Part shown: in pieces, positions 25,618 to 33,420 of the stretch
How positions within the stretch are numbered: the stretch's first letter is position 1
Layout: the number at the start of each line of letters is the position of its first letter
DNA from: Collinsella sp. MSK.8.10
GTDB lineage: Bacteria > Actinomycetota > Coriobacteriia > Coriobacteriales > Coriobacteriaceae
Direction of reading: 5' to 3'
DNA length: 64,000 nucleotides
NCBI RefSeq assembly: GCF_019041915.1
Contig: NZ_JAHPYF010000001.1
Coordinates: forward strand, 186,001 to 250,000
Position numbers and translations under genes: made by a program
Notes under the pieces: model-generated
Told to the model about the DNA's origin: nothing
The model's input: the letters and a program-made list of their open reading frames with translations, nothing else
The model's database searches: none

Positions 25618-26815
25618 GGAAGGGATCGCGACTGGCAACGTCCTGCCGACGGGTCGCAAGGAGAAGCACTCCATCGACAACGTGACGCGCGACTTCGACA
25701 TCTACCGCATCAAGTGCGATCTGCTGTTCTACAACGACCAGAACGACCGCATCGCCACTTGGGTAAGCGAGTACAACTCCGCGCAGGGCGCGGATCTGCT
25801 CGCCCTTGGCCGCGACGAGTACAACGGCGTCATCGAGGACTTCATCGTCGAGAGCAACCCCGGCGCGCTCAGGAAGACCGAGAAGAGCATCGCCCTTCGC
25901 GGCCAGCTTAGGCCGGGCATCGTGCTCAACGACGGACGCGTCATCGACGGCAACCGACGCCTGACCTGCGTCCGCCGCCTCGCGCGGGCGAACAACGAGG
26001 CGGGCTGGTTCGAGGCCGCCATCCTCGACGACGCCACAGGCAGCGACCCCAAGCGCATCAAGCTGCTCGAGCTCGCCATCCAAATCGGCGAAGAGGAGAA
26101 GGTGGCGTACGATCCCGTCGACCGCCTCGTCGGCGTATACCGCGACGTGGTTAAGAACCACCTCATAACCCCTGCGGAGTACGGCAACGCGACGGGCATG
26201 ACCGAGGCGGAGGTGAAAAAACTCGTCGACCGCGCCCAGTACATGGAGGAGTTCCTCGAATTCTGCCAGGCCCCCGAGCAGTACCACCTCGCCCGCGCCC
26301 TCAAGGTCGATGGCCCCTTGGGCGAGTTCAGCCGCGTGCTGAAGAAGTACGACAACAGGCGCGACAAACAGCTTGTCAAACGACTCATGTTCGCCAACAT
26401 GGTGGTGCAGCCCGAGGGCGACATCACCCGATACGTGAGAGACTTCGGCAGCGTGGCAGGCACGGATGCGGAGGCCGACTTCAAGGCCGCCGAGCTGCAG
26501 GCCATGTCCGAGCTCCTCGAGAAGATGGGTCCCGACGCCCTCACGCGCGAGAAGGTGAGCGAGCTGCGCTCGGACGGCAACCTCGTCGACGGCTTCAAGC
26601 GCGCAGGCGACCGCGCAAGAGAGACCGTGCGCCGCGTCAAGCTCATGGACACGCCCGCCAAGAAATCCGCCGACTGCCTCTCCGAGCTCGAGAAGATCCT
26701 TCCCGAGATGCTCGACGTGCTGGGACCCGACGAGCTCGAGAAGGTGCGCCGCAACCTCGTTGCCGTCGCCGACAAGGTGGAAGAGCTGATCGGTGAGATC
26801 GATGAGCGCGCCTAG
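25604..26815 (+). CDS. ParB-like protein of the defence operon
   Basis: In this 403-residue protein the ParB/sulfiredoxin-fold box is LRPGIVLNDGRVIDGNRRLT followed by CVRRLAR at about residues 106-130. A helix-turn-helix-like region (TPAEYGNATGMTEAEVKKLV) sits at about 190, with a long helical C-terminus. It overlaps both flanking genes. It differs from the partition ParB at 12454 in length and sequence, so it is not part of segregation. The ParB fold can bind CTP or act as a nuclease; which applies is unknown. Confidence 0.7.
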   Translation: MSLLEEGIATGNVLPTGRKEKHSIDNVTRDFDIYRIKCDLLFYNDQNDRIATWVSEYNSAQGADLLALGRDEYNGVIEDFIVESNPGALRKTEKSIALRGQLRPGIVLNDGRVIDGNRRLTCVRRLARANNEAGWFEAAILDDATGSDPKRIKLLELAIQIGEEEKVAYDPVDRLVGVYRDVVKNHLITPAEYGNATGMTEAEVKKLVDRAQYMEEFLEFCQAPEQYHLARALKVDGPLGEFSRVLKKYDNRRDKQLVKRLMFANMVVQPEGDITRYVRDFGSVAGTDAEADFKAAELQAMSELLEKMGPDALTREKVSELRSDGNLVDGFKRAGDRARETVRRVKLMDTPAKKSADCLSELEKILPEMLDVLGPDELEKVRRNLVAVADKVEELIGEIDERA

Positions 26816-28745
26816 GGCCGTCGTCTGCTACGACGAGGCGCGCCCCGGCATGTACCTGCGCATCGAGGGGCAAGACATCGCCTCGTTCATGGCCTCGACC
26901 GCATGGCGCGCCTGGCTGTACTACCCGGCGAGCGCCGTCGACGGCACCGATCGCGACCGCATCCTACTCGACGGCGGCATGGGCCTTCGCGAGTGCCAGG
27001 ACATGCTCGAGGCGATCATGGAGGCCGACGGCCACGGCGTCGAGGTCGCGGTTGACCCGAGCTTCGGCGCCTTCGTGAACGCCGGCGAGACCTACATCCG
27101 CGAGCGCTCCGAGGTGGGGTTGGCCATCAAGGCGCAGACCGCCGAGGGCATCGCCGACGACCCCCAGCTGGGGCCGCGCTTCCGGGAGTTCCGCGACGTA
27201 GTGAACGCCTCGATGGTGCGTCCCCTGCGCGACCGGCAGATGCTCGACGCCTTCTTCATGGCGACGGTTGGGCGCGCGGCCGACTTCTCGGTGCCCGGCG
27301 CCGGCAAGACCGCGACGGTGCTCGGCGTGTTCGCCTACCTTCGCCATTTGGGGCTCGCGCGCCGCATCGTGGTGGTTTGCCCCAAGAACGGCTTCGAGTC
27401 GTGGGAGAAGGAGTGGGTCGCCACCTTCGGGGATAAGCTGCCTTTGAGCTGCTTCTCGCTGGGAGACCCCGCCATAGCGGCGATGTCGACCGAGCGCAGG
27501 CGCAACGCGCTGTCGCTCGACAGCGGCGCGTGCAACCTGTTCACGTTCAACTACGAGTCGCTCTCGGGCTACGTGCGGGAGCTGCATGCCATCATCCCCG
27601 ACCAGACCCTGCTCGTCTTCGACGAGGTGCACCGGGTGAAGGCCATCGGCGGCAGGCGCGCGGAAGCCGCGCTCGAGGCGGCCGACGGCGCGAAGTTCGT
27701 GATCGCCCTTACGGGAACGCCCATCCCGAACACCTACCAGGACATCTACAACCTGCTGCACATCCTGTACCCCGAGGACTACGACACGTTCTTCGGCTAC
27801 GAGCCGGGCGAGCTCCGCGCGCCCGATGCGGACCTCCAGGCAAGCCTCAACGACAGCCTGGCGCCCTTCTTCTGCCGAACGAACAAGGACGAGCTCGGCG
27901 TGCCGCGCCCGGAGCCCGACGAGATCGTGGAGGTCGAGGCGACGCCCGATGAGGACACATTGCTGCGAGTCCTGTACGCGTCTTGCCCCAACGCGCTCGC
28001 GAGGATCATACGCACCCTGCAGCTCGAGAGCGACCCCGAGATGCTCTGCTCTGCAGTGGACCCAGGCGACCTCGAGTACGTGCTCGACCAGGTCGGCGAT
28101 GACTACTCGGATATCGACTACGTCGACTTCTCGCAGACGTTCTACGAGGCCATCGAGCGAAGCCGCCCGAGCTCGAAGCTCGTGGCGTGCGAGCGGCTCG
28201 TGGAGCGCATCGTCGCCGAAGGCCGCCCCGTCATAGTATGGTGCATCTTCGTACGCAGCATCAGCAACCTCCGCCGCGACCTCGCCGCCATGGGGATTCC
28301 GGCAGAGGCGATCTACGGCGCCACGCCACAGGAAGAGAGACGCGAGATTCTAGACGACTTCCGCGCGGGGCGCTTCAGGGTGCTCGTGACCAACCCGCAG
28401 ACGCTTGCCGAGTCGGTCTCTCTGCACAGCGTCTGCCACGACGCGGTGTATTTCGAGTACAGCTACAACTTGGTGCACCTGCTGCAGTCAAAGGACCGCA
28501 TACACCGTCTGGGCCTGCCCGACGACCAGAAGACGCGCTACTACTTCATGCGCGAGAAGTTCATGCGCGACGGCAGGGAGCTATCCCTCGACGCCGTGAT
28601 CTACGACCGCTTGAAGGAGAAGGAGCAGACGATGCTCGACGCCATCGACCGCGGCTGCCTTGAGGGCGGCTACCTCGATGACGAGGACCTGCGTATCGTC
28701 TTCGAGCGCCTGCTGGGAGAAGATGCCAAGAGCCTGGAATACTAA
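26802..28745 (+). CDS. SNF2-type superfamily 2 helicase
   Basis: In this 647-residue protein Walker A is FSVPGAGKTATVLGVFAYL at about residue 165, Walker B/DExH is LLVFDEVHRVK at about 268 and motif III ALTGTPIPNTYQDIYNLLHI. The helicase C half has VIVWCIFVRSI, VTNPQTLAESVSLHSVC and motif VI LLQSKDRIHRLG. This order is that of SNF2/RapA-like translocases. The start is ATG 26802; GTG 26793 is possible. Either start lies inside the ParB-like gene. It ends the tightly packed part of the operon. Confidence 0.85.
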   Translation: MSAPRAVVCYDEARPGMYLRIEGQDIASFMASTAWRAWLYYPASAVDGTDRDRILLDGGMGLRECQDMLEAIMEADGHGVEVAVDPSFGAFVNAGETYIRERSEVGLAIKAQTAEGIADDPQLGPRFREFRDVVNASMVRPLRDRQMLDAFFMATVGRAADFSVPGAGKTATVLGVFAYLRHLGLARRIVVVCPKNGFESWEKEWVATFGDKLPLSCFSLGDPAIAAMSTERRRNALSLDSGACNLFTFNYESLSGYVRELHAIIPDQTLLVFDEVHRVKAIGGRRAEAALEAADGAKFVIALTGTPIPNTYQDIYNLLHILYPEDYDTFFGYEPGELRAPDADLQASLNDSLAPFFCRTNKDELGVPRPEPDEIVEVEATPDEDTLLRVLYASCPNALARIIRTLQLESDPEMLCSAVDPGDLEYVLDQVGDDYSDIDYVDFSQTFYEAIERSRPSSKLVACERLVERIVAEGRPVIVWCIFVRSISNLRRDLAAMGIPAEAIYGATPQEERREILDDFRAGRFRVLVTNPQTLAESVSLHSVCHDAVYFEYSYNLVHLLQSKDRIHRLGLPDDQKTRYYFMREKFMRDGRELSLDAVIYDRLKEKEQTMLDAIDRGCLEGGYLDDEDLRIVFERLLGEDAKSLEY

Positions 28746-28815
28746 GAGGCCGAACGGCGCACTGACGATATTGGCTCATAAGTAACAACTGCGAAGGAAA
28801 GATAGGGCTTTAAGG

Positions 28816-30519
28816 ATGGATGCAGGAAAATCTACGATAAGCGGCGTGTTCAACGGATCGCGCCTGCTCGAAATACCTTTCTACCAAAGGGCGTACGTCT
28901 GGGGAGAAGAGCAATGGGAGCGCTTCCTCGGCGACATGGAGTTCGTCACGGCTTCGAAGCGACCTTATTTCCTGGGCTCGATCATCCTGAAGCAAGCCTC
29001 CTCCGGCAACACTTGGTCCGAGGTGTCCGAGGTTCGCACAGTCATCGACGGCCAGCAGCGCCTCACGACCATGGTCATCTTCTTCAAGGCACTCTGCGCG
29101 AGAATCGACGCCGATAGGCTGTTCGAGCGAGATTTCGTCCTGGAGACCGGCGAAGTCGCCTTGAGACATGGCAAGTACGACCGGCAGGATTTCGAGAAGG
29201 TCGTCAGCGCCACGGGCTGCGAGCCTGTCGAGGGCTCCTCGTCCATCGTCCTTGCCTACAACTATTTCCTCAAGAACATCGACCCAGAGAAGGTCGACAG
29301 GAACACGATCAAGTCGAACGTCCAGTTCGTCTGCATCGATCTCACCGAGGGCGAGGACGAGCAGCAGATATTCGACACCATCAACTCGCTCGGGGTGCGC
29401 CTGACGACGGCGGAGCTCCTCAAGAACTACTTCTTCAACCGCGAGAACGAGCAGGCGTTCAAGGAGTGCTGGGAGGACGTCTTCGAACCCACGGCGGAGA
29501 AGAGGGAGTATTGGGAGCAGGAGGTCGTTACCGGGCGCATCAAGCGCACGCTCGTCGACCTGTTCTTCGACGCGTTCCTCCAGATCCTGGTTCAGGACAA
29601 GAAGCGCGGCGTCACGACCGAGGACAAGCTCTTCTATTCGCGCACGTCCAACCTCTTCCAGTCCTACAAGGACTTCATCGGCAGGTACTGCAACGGAGAC
29701 AAGGACGAGATCCTCGACAGCATGAAGGCGTATGCCGAGGTGTTCGAGTCCACGTTCGACCCCGGCTACTGCGACGCGGACATCCCCTCCGCTCCCGGCG
29801 TCGAGCGCCTGAACGTGCTGATATTCGGCCTCAAGAACTCGACGCTCATCCCGTACGTGCTCTACGTTCGCAAGAACGCGGAGTCTTCGGGCGAGGAATC
29901 CGAGGTCTTCGCCCTGCTTGAGAGCTACATCGTCCGCCGAACGCTGGTTCAGGCGACCACGAAGAACTACAACAGGCTGTTCACCTCGCTGATCCTGAAC
30001 GAGGTGAAGGACGCGGAGACGCTGAGGAAGGCTCTTGAAGCAAACGAAGAGGCGACGACGTACATGCCCGGCGATGACGAGGTTCGAAGGGCGTTCGAGG
30101 AATCGTGTCTGTACAACCTTCAGTCCAAGGGCGTTCTCTATCTGCTGGAAAGCGCCATTCGCCCAGGCATGAGCAGCACGGCCCTGCTCGGGTTCAACCA
30201 GTACACCCTCGAACACATGATGCCCAAGAAGTGGCGCAACAAATGGGGAGCCCTCGACGATGAGGCTGCCACGCGAAGGGACAGGAAGCTCCTCACGCTC
30301 GGCAACCTCGCCATCATCACGCATTCGCTCAACGCCTCCATCCGCGATGCCGATTGGCCCACCAAGAAGCAGGGAAAGGGATACAAGGACGGTCTTGCCC
30401 TCTGCGCCGCCGGCCTTGCGACCATGGCCGGCGCCCTGGAGAAGGAGTCTTGGGACGAGGGCGATATCGCCGATCGCGCCGAATGGCTTGCGGACAAGGC
30501 GTTGGAGGTCTGGCGTTAA
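28816..30519 (+). CDS. GmrSD-like DUF262/DUF1524 nuclease
   Basis: This is a 567-residue protein. The N-terminal DUF262 domain has IPFYQRAYVWGEEQWERFL and the nucleotide-handling loop VIDGQQRLTTM at about residue 80. The C-terminal DUF1524 HNH-like domain has YTLEHMMPKKWRNKW at about 460 and LGNLAIITHSLNASIRD. GmrSD enzymes cut DNA with modified bases, and SspE of phosphorothioate systems shares this layout. It lies 70 bases after the helicase and may have its own promoter. It either belongs to the same defence system or is a neighbouring independent one. Confidence 0.85.
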   Translation: MDAGKSTISGVFNGSRLLEIPFYQRAYVWGEEQWERFLGDMEFVTASKRPYFLGSIILKQASSGNTWSEVSEVRTVIDGQQRLTTMVIFFKALCARIDADRLFERDFVLETGEVALRHGKYDRQDFEKVVSATGCEPVEGSSSIVLAYNYFLKNIDPEKVDRNTIKSNVQFVCIDLTEGEDEQQIFDTINSLGVRLTTAELLKNYFFNRENEQAFKECWEDVFEPTAEKREYWEQEVVTGRIKRTLVDLFFDAFLQILVQDKKRGVTTEDKLFYSRTSNLFQSYKDFIGRYCNGDKDEILDSMKAYAEVFESTFDPGYCDADIPSAPGVERLNVLIFGLKNSTLIPYVLYVRKNAESSGEESEVFALLESYIVRRTLVQATTKNYNRLFTSLILNEVKDAETLRKALEANEEATTYMPGDDEVRRAFEESCLYNLQSKGVLYLLESAIRPGMSSTALLGFNQYTLEHMMPKKWRNKWGALDDEAATRRDRKLLTLGNLAIITHSLNASIRDADWPTKKQGKGYKDGLALCAAGLATMAGALEKESWDEGDIADRAEWLADKALEVWR

Positions 30520-30522
30520 ACC

Positions 30523-30948
30523 TTACATGCGCCCCATCTCGAAGATGCTTGCGGTGTCGGAGCCCGCATCCATGACGGATGTTGTCGGCTCTTCCAAATG
30601 CGAGGTTTGCGGTGGCGCTTCCGTCACTGGTGCCTCAACCCCCTCGCCGAGCGCCAGGAAGAACCTCATCACGAGCTCGATCCTCTGCTGCAGGGACTCG
30701 CTCAGCTCGCCGTAGGAGGCCGCCAGCCGTACTTCCTTGGACAACTCCGCCATCGAGTCCTTCAACGCCTTCTGCACGCTTACAGAGGGCCTCACCTCGA
30801 CCTGGGTATCGGTGAGCTTGGCGATGATGTAGTCCTGCCTGCTCATGCCGCTCCAGGCTGCCATCTCGCATATGAGCTTGTGCTCCTCGGGCGTGCAGCG
30901 AAACGCCATCGTCTTGCTGCGCTTGCGGGCGCTGTTCTCGCACGGCAT
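30523..30948 (-). CDS. MobC-like ribbon-helix-helix protein
   Basis: In this 141-residue protein the segment KTMAFRCTPEEHKLICEMAA..GMSRQDYIIAKL has the RHH pattern of mobilisation accessory proteins, and the C-terminal half is variable. ATG 30948 lies 6 bases after the integrase stop, so the two are one operon. It ends 4 bases from the convergent GmrSD-like gene with no obvious terminator between. Confidence 0.6.
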   Translation of the reverse strand: MPCENSARKRSKTMAFRCTPEEHKLICEMAAWSGMSRQDYIIAKLTDTQVEVRPSVSVQKALKDSMAELSKEVRLAASYGELSESLQQRIELVMRFFLALGEGVEAPVTEAPPQTSHLEEPTTSVMDAGSDTASIFEMGRM

Positions 30949-30953
30949 CTTGC

Positions 30954-32024
30954 TTACCCCCTCGCTCCATCGAGCGCGGCGGCCATCTCGTCCTGCTTCG
31001 TGGGGAACAGGTGCGCGTAGCGGTAGGTGATGTCCACCGCCTCGTGGCCCATGCGCTCGGCGATGGCCAGCGCGGAGAAGCCCATCTCGATCAGCAGGCT
31101 CACGTGGCTGTGGCGTATGTCGTGTATGCGGATGCGCTTCACGCCCGACGCCTTGCACCCGCGCTCCATCTCGTGGGCCAGGAAGTGCTTGGTCACGGCG
31201 AACAGGCGCTCGTCGGGGGCGACGTCGTCGCGCATCTCGATGAAGTCCGCCATCTCGTCGCGAAGGAAGGCGGGCATGACGATCGTGCGCACGGACTTGG
31301 GCGTCTTGGGGTCGGTCACGGTGTCCACGCCGTGGAGGCTCTGGTACGACTTGTTGATGCGCAGCCGCGAGCTATCCAGCATGAAGTCGGACGGCGTGAG
31401 CGCCAGGAGCTCGCCGCAGCGTATGCCCGTCCAGTACAGCAGCTCGAAGGCGTGGAACGACAGCGGCTTGTCCATGACCGCCTCGCTGAACCTCAGGTAC
31501 TCGTCCTTGGTCCAGAACTGCATCTCGCCGCCCTTCTTCGAGCCTATCTTGTCGACCCTGCGCACCGGGTTGTCGGTGAGGCCGTAGTAGCGCTCGGCGT
31601 GGTTGAAGATGGCGTTCAGTTGGTTGTTCACCGTGCGCAGGTACGTCGGCGCCCAGGGCTTCCCGTCGGCGTCCCGGTGCTCGGTGAGCTCGTTTTGCCA
31701 CCTGATGAGGTCGATCGGCCTCACGTCGCACATGCGCATGTCTCCGAAGAACGGCACGAGCTTGTCGTTGATGATGTACTCCTTGGTGATCCACGTGTGC
31801 TCGCGTACGCGCGGCTTCACCTCGGAGGCGTACACCTCGACGAACTCGGAGAACGTCATGTCCATGGCCCCGCCGTTAAGGCTCTTGAACTGGCTCTCCC
31901 ACACTGCGGCCTCCACCTCGGAGGAGAAGCCGCGCTTCGTCTTGTGGCGCTTCGAGCCGCGGGCGTCGCGGTAGTAGCACTGCACGTAGAACGTGCCGTT
32001 GTTGCCATCCTTGTACACGGGCAT
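30954..32024 (-). CDS. Tyrosine site-specific integrase
   Basis: This 356-residue protein has an N-terminal arm-binding domain (GTFYVQCYYRDARGSKRHKT), SAM-like core-binding domain at about 60-160 and catalytic domain. The catalytic residues lie in TGIRCGELLAL (Arg), HDIRHSHVSLL (His-x-x-Arg-His) and MGHEAVDITYRYAHL (His and the Tyr nucleophile). Position beside guaA, with att repeats, suggests it recombines at the guaA 3' end. It starts immediately after the excisionase stop. Confidence 0.9.
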   Translation of the reverse strand: MPVYKDGNNGTFYVQCYYRDARGSKRHKTKRGFSSEVEAAVWESQFKSLNGGAMDMTFSEFVEVYASEVKPRVREHTWITKEYIINDKLVPFFGDMRMCDVRPIDLIRWQNELTEHRDADGKPWAPTYLRTVNNQLNAIFNHAERYYGLTDNPVRRVDKIGSKKGGEMQFWTKDEYLRFSEAVMDKPLSFHAFELLYWTGIRCGELLALTPSDFMLDSSRLRINKSYQSLHGVDTVTDPKTPKSVRTIVMPAFLRDEMADFIEMRDDVAPDERLFAVTKHFLAHEMERGCKASGVKRIRIHDIRHSHVSLLIEMGFSALAIAERMGHEAVDITYRYAHLFPTKQDEMAAALDGARG

Positions 32025-32025
32025 G

Positions 32026-32229
32026 TCAGTCCACCTCCGGGAAGTACAGGGCGTCGAAGACGTCGCTCCGGACGCGTCCGCGGATAACCACGCGCCCGCG
32101 CGCCTCCTGCTCGGCGTTTATCTTCCTGATCACCTCGTAGGCGCTGCCTTTCTTGATCCTCAGCAGCTCCGCGACCTCGTCGGCGTCCAGCATGTGCGGC
32201 CTCGGCGTCTTCGCCACCTTCTCGTCCAT
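32026..32229 (-). CDS. Excisionase-like helix-turn-helix protein
   Basis: In this 67-residue protein the segment MLDADEVAELLRIKKGSAYEVIRKI..RGRVVIRGRVRSDVF is the MerR-like winged helix of Xis/AlpA proteins. ATG 32229 has GGAGG before it. It overlaps the integrase start region, as xis-int pairs often do. Confidence 0.75.
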   Translation of the reverse strand: MDEKVAKTPRPHMLDADEVAELLRIKKGSAYEVIRKINAEQEARGRVVIRGRVRSDVFDALYFPEVD

Positions 32230-32245
32230 GGCTCCTCCAATCAAT

Positions 32246-32340
32246 GGCGTACGAATACGTACGGTTTACAGATTCAGAGTAAACGTACGTATCTGTACTG
32301 TCAATAGAATTGCGTACATTTACGTACGCTGATAAGATGT
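32246..32340. promoter_or_regulatory. Divergent xis/XRE operator region with CGTACG sites
   Basis: Several TACGTA/CGTACG-centred sites are packed here: near 32255, AAACGTACGTATCTGTAC at 32281-32298, and ACGTACGCTG near 32324. The second is nearly identical to AAACGTACGGATATGTAC at 14280-14297 before parA. The region lies between divergent xis and repressor genes, the expected place for repressor operators. Confidence 0.65.
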
Positions 32341-32369
32341 GCTGATACGTAATTCCAGGAGGAGGGCGC

Positions 32370-32783
32370 ATGTCCGTAGGCAAAAACATAAGGCGGTACC
32401 GCAAGTCGCGCGGCATGACGCAGGCTCAACTCGCCGAGGCCGTCGGCCTGACCGAGGGGGCCGTGCGCCACTACGAGAGCGGCGTCCGCGCCGTCAAGCC
32501 CGAGCTGCTCGAGTCCATCTCCGCGGCGCTCGGCGTGTCCGTCAACGCCCTCAAGGACTATGGCGTCGAGACCGCGGGCGACCTCATGTCGCTGCTCGTG
32601 CGGCTCGAGGACTCGTTCGGCATCGTTCCCTCCGCCGACGGCACGGGCCTCTCCCTGAACCCCAAGGCTCCGCACGCGCCCAAAGCCGCGACGGCGATCG
32701 AGCTGTGGGCAGAGAAGCGCGCGCAGCTCGAGAACGGCGAGATCGACGCCGACGAATACGAGGACTGGAAAGCCTCGCTGTAG
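32370..32783 (+). CDS. XRE-family repressor of the element
   Basis: This 137-residue protein has an N-terminal HTH (GKNIRRYRKSRGMTQAQLAE, then LTEGAVRHYESGVR). The C-terminus has an acidic end EIDADEYEDWKASL. It is divergent from xis-int and preceded by AGGAGG. It is the likely binder of the CGTACG sites both here and upstream of parA, so it may hold both excision and mobilisation in check. Confidence 0.8.
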   Translation: MSVGKNIRRYRKSRGMTQAQLAEAVGLTEGAVRHYESGVRAVKPELLESISAALGVSVNALKDYGVETAGDLMSLLVRLEDSFGIVPSADGTGLSLNPKAPHAPKAATAIELWAEKRAQLENGEIDADEYEDWKASL

Positions 32784-32870
32784 CGGCTCCCCGCATTTCG
32801 CAACCAGCGCAACCGAATCAGGACGCCAAGCTAGGCGGTGAGCGCCGCTCACGCCTGCGTATGTTGAGTT

Positions 32871-33307
32871 TTTACTCCCCATTGCATGCAAAGGCATTTT
32901 CGGCGCACCTGGGGAGTAAATGACGCGGTGGCTTACATGGCGGCACACGGCGGTACCCCGCGGCATTTCCCCTGATTACTCCCGCTTTCCTTGAGACGGT
33001 GAGATTCTTTACTCCCCATTAACGACCTGGGAAAACGCCGCACAGAGACCGTCAAAAGGCCTATTGAGTTCGATTTGAGTTTCAAAGGACCTAAAACGGC
33101 CCCTTTTCGTTCTCGGGGACAAAAATCGCGCGTCTACTCACTCGGGATAAATCCTTACTCCCATTCCTCCGAATACCGCCCCGTGCCTTGCCGTCTCGAA
33201 ACACGGGGAGTAAATCGCGAAATTGCAGGTGAAAGGGAGTAAATAGCCAAAGAAAAAGCCTCCGTTCCGACGCGGGAACAGAGGCTCGATAATCGGATTT
33301 ACTCACC
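32871..33307. repeat. Eight TTTACTCCCC-type decamers at the island right end
   Basis: Copies lie at 32871-32880, 32975-32984, 33008-33017, 33154-33163 and 33298-33307 in one orientation and at 32911-32920, 33205-33214 and 33234-33243 inverted. They vary by one or two bases and resemble the TACTCCCA core of the guaA att site itself. The spacer from 32784 to 33400 holds no gene. Integrase or excisionase binding sites are the likeliest reading. Confidence 0.6.
33257..33286 (-). terminator. guaA terminator supplied by the island
   Basis: On the minus strand AGCCTCTGTTCC, a short loop and GGAACGGAGGCT are followed by TTTTTC, about 115 bases past the guaA stop. It lies inside the island, so the insertion provides the transcription end of guaA. 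Confidence 0.65.
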
Positions 33308-33400
33308 AATGTCGCTGGCGGCTTTGCCGTGACTCTCGTACAAAACGAAACTCAGCAGCACAGTGCGGCACTCAAAAATACAGGTCAGAACCCTGTCAGA

Positions 33401-33420
33401 CTACTCCCACTCGATGGTCG
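33401..33420. repeat. guaA 3' end att site (right junction)
   Basis: CTACTCCCACTCGATGGTCG contains the stop and last codons of guaA (TIEWE). Similar copies at 4832 and 221 in the same orientation mark successive insertions. The gene reading frame is kept intact by the insertion. Confidence 0.6.

Larger units (their letters stand above)
4832..33420. mobile_element. Island 2: integrative mobilisable element at guaA (about 28.6 kb)
   Basis: The element is bounded by guaA-end repeats at 4832 and 33401. It contains a tyrosine integrase, an excisionase and an XRE repressor next to guaA, and a MobC/relaxase plus ParA/ParB module. There are no type IV secretion genes, so it should be mobilisable rather than self-transmissible. 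Cargo is a mef/msr(D)-like pair, a tet(W) segment and a defence cluster. GGTGGCTTRC and CGGGGACAAAA motifs recur near both ends. The left end is littered with gene remnants, so the history is composite. Confidence 0.6.

Noticed and set aside
33154..33173. CTTACTCCCATTCC as a fourth att copy
   Set aside because: It matches only the TACTCCCA core and lacks the EWE-stop coding match, so it was grouped with the TTTACTCCCC decamers.
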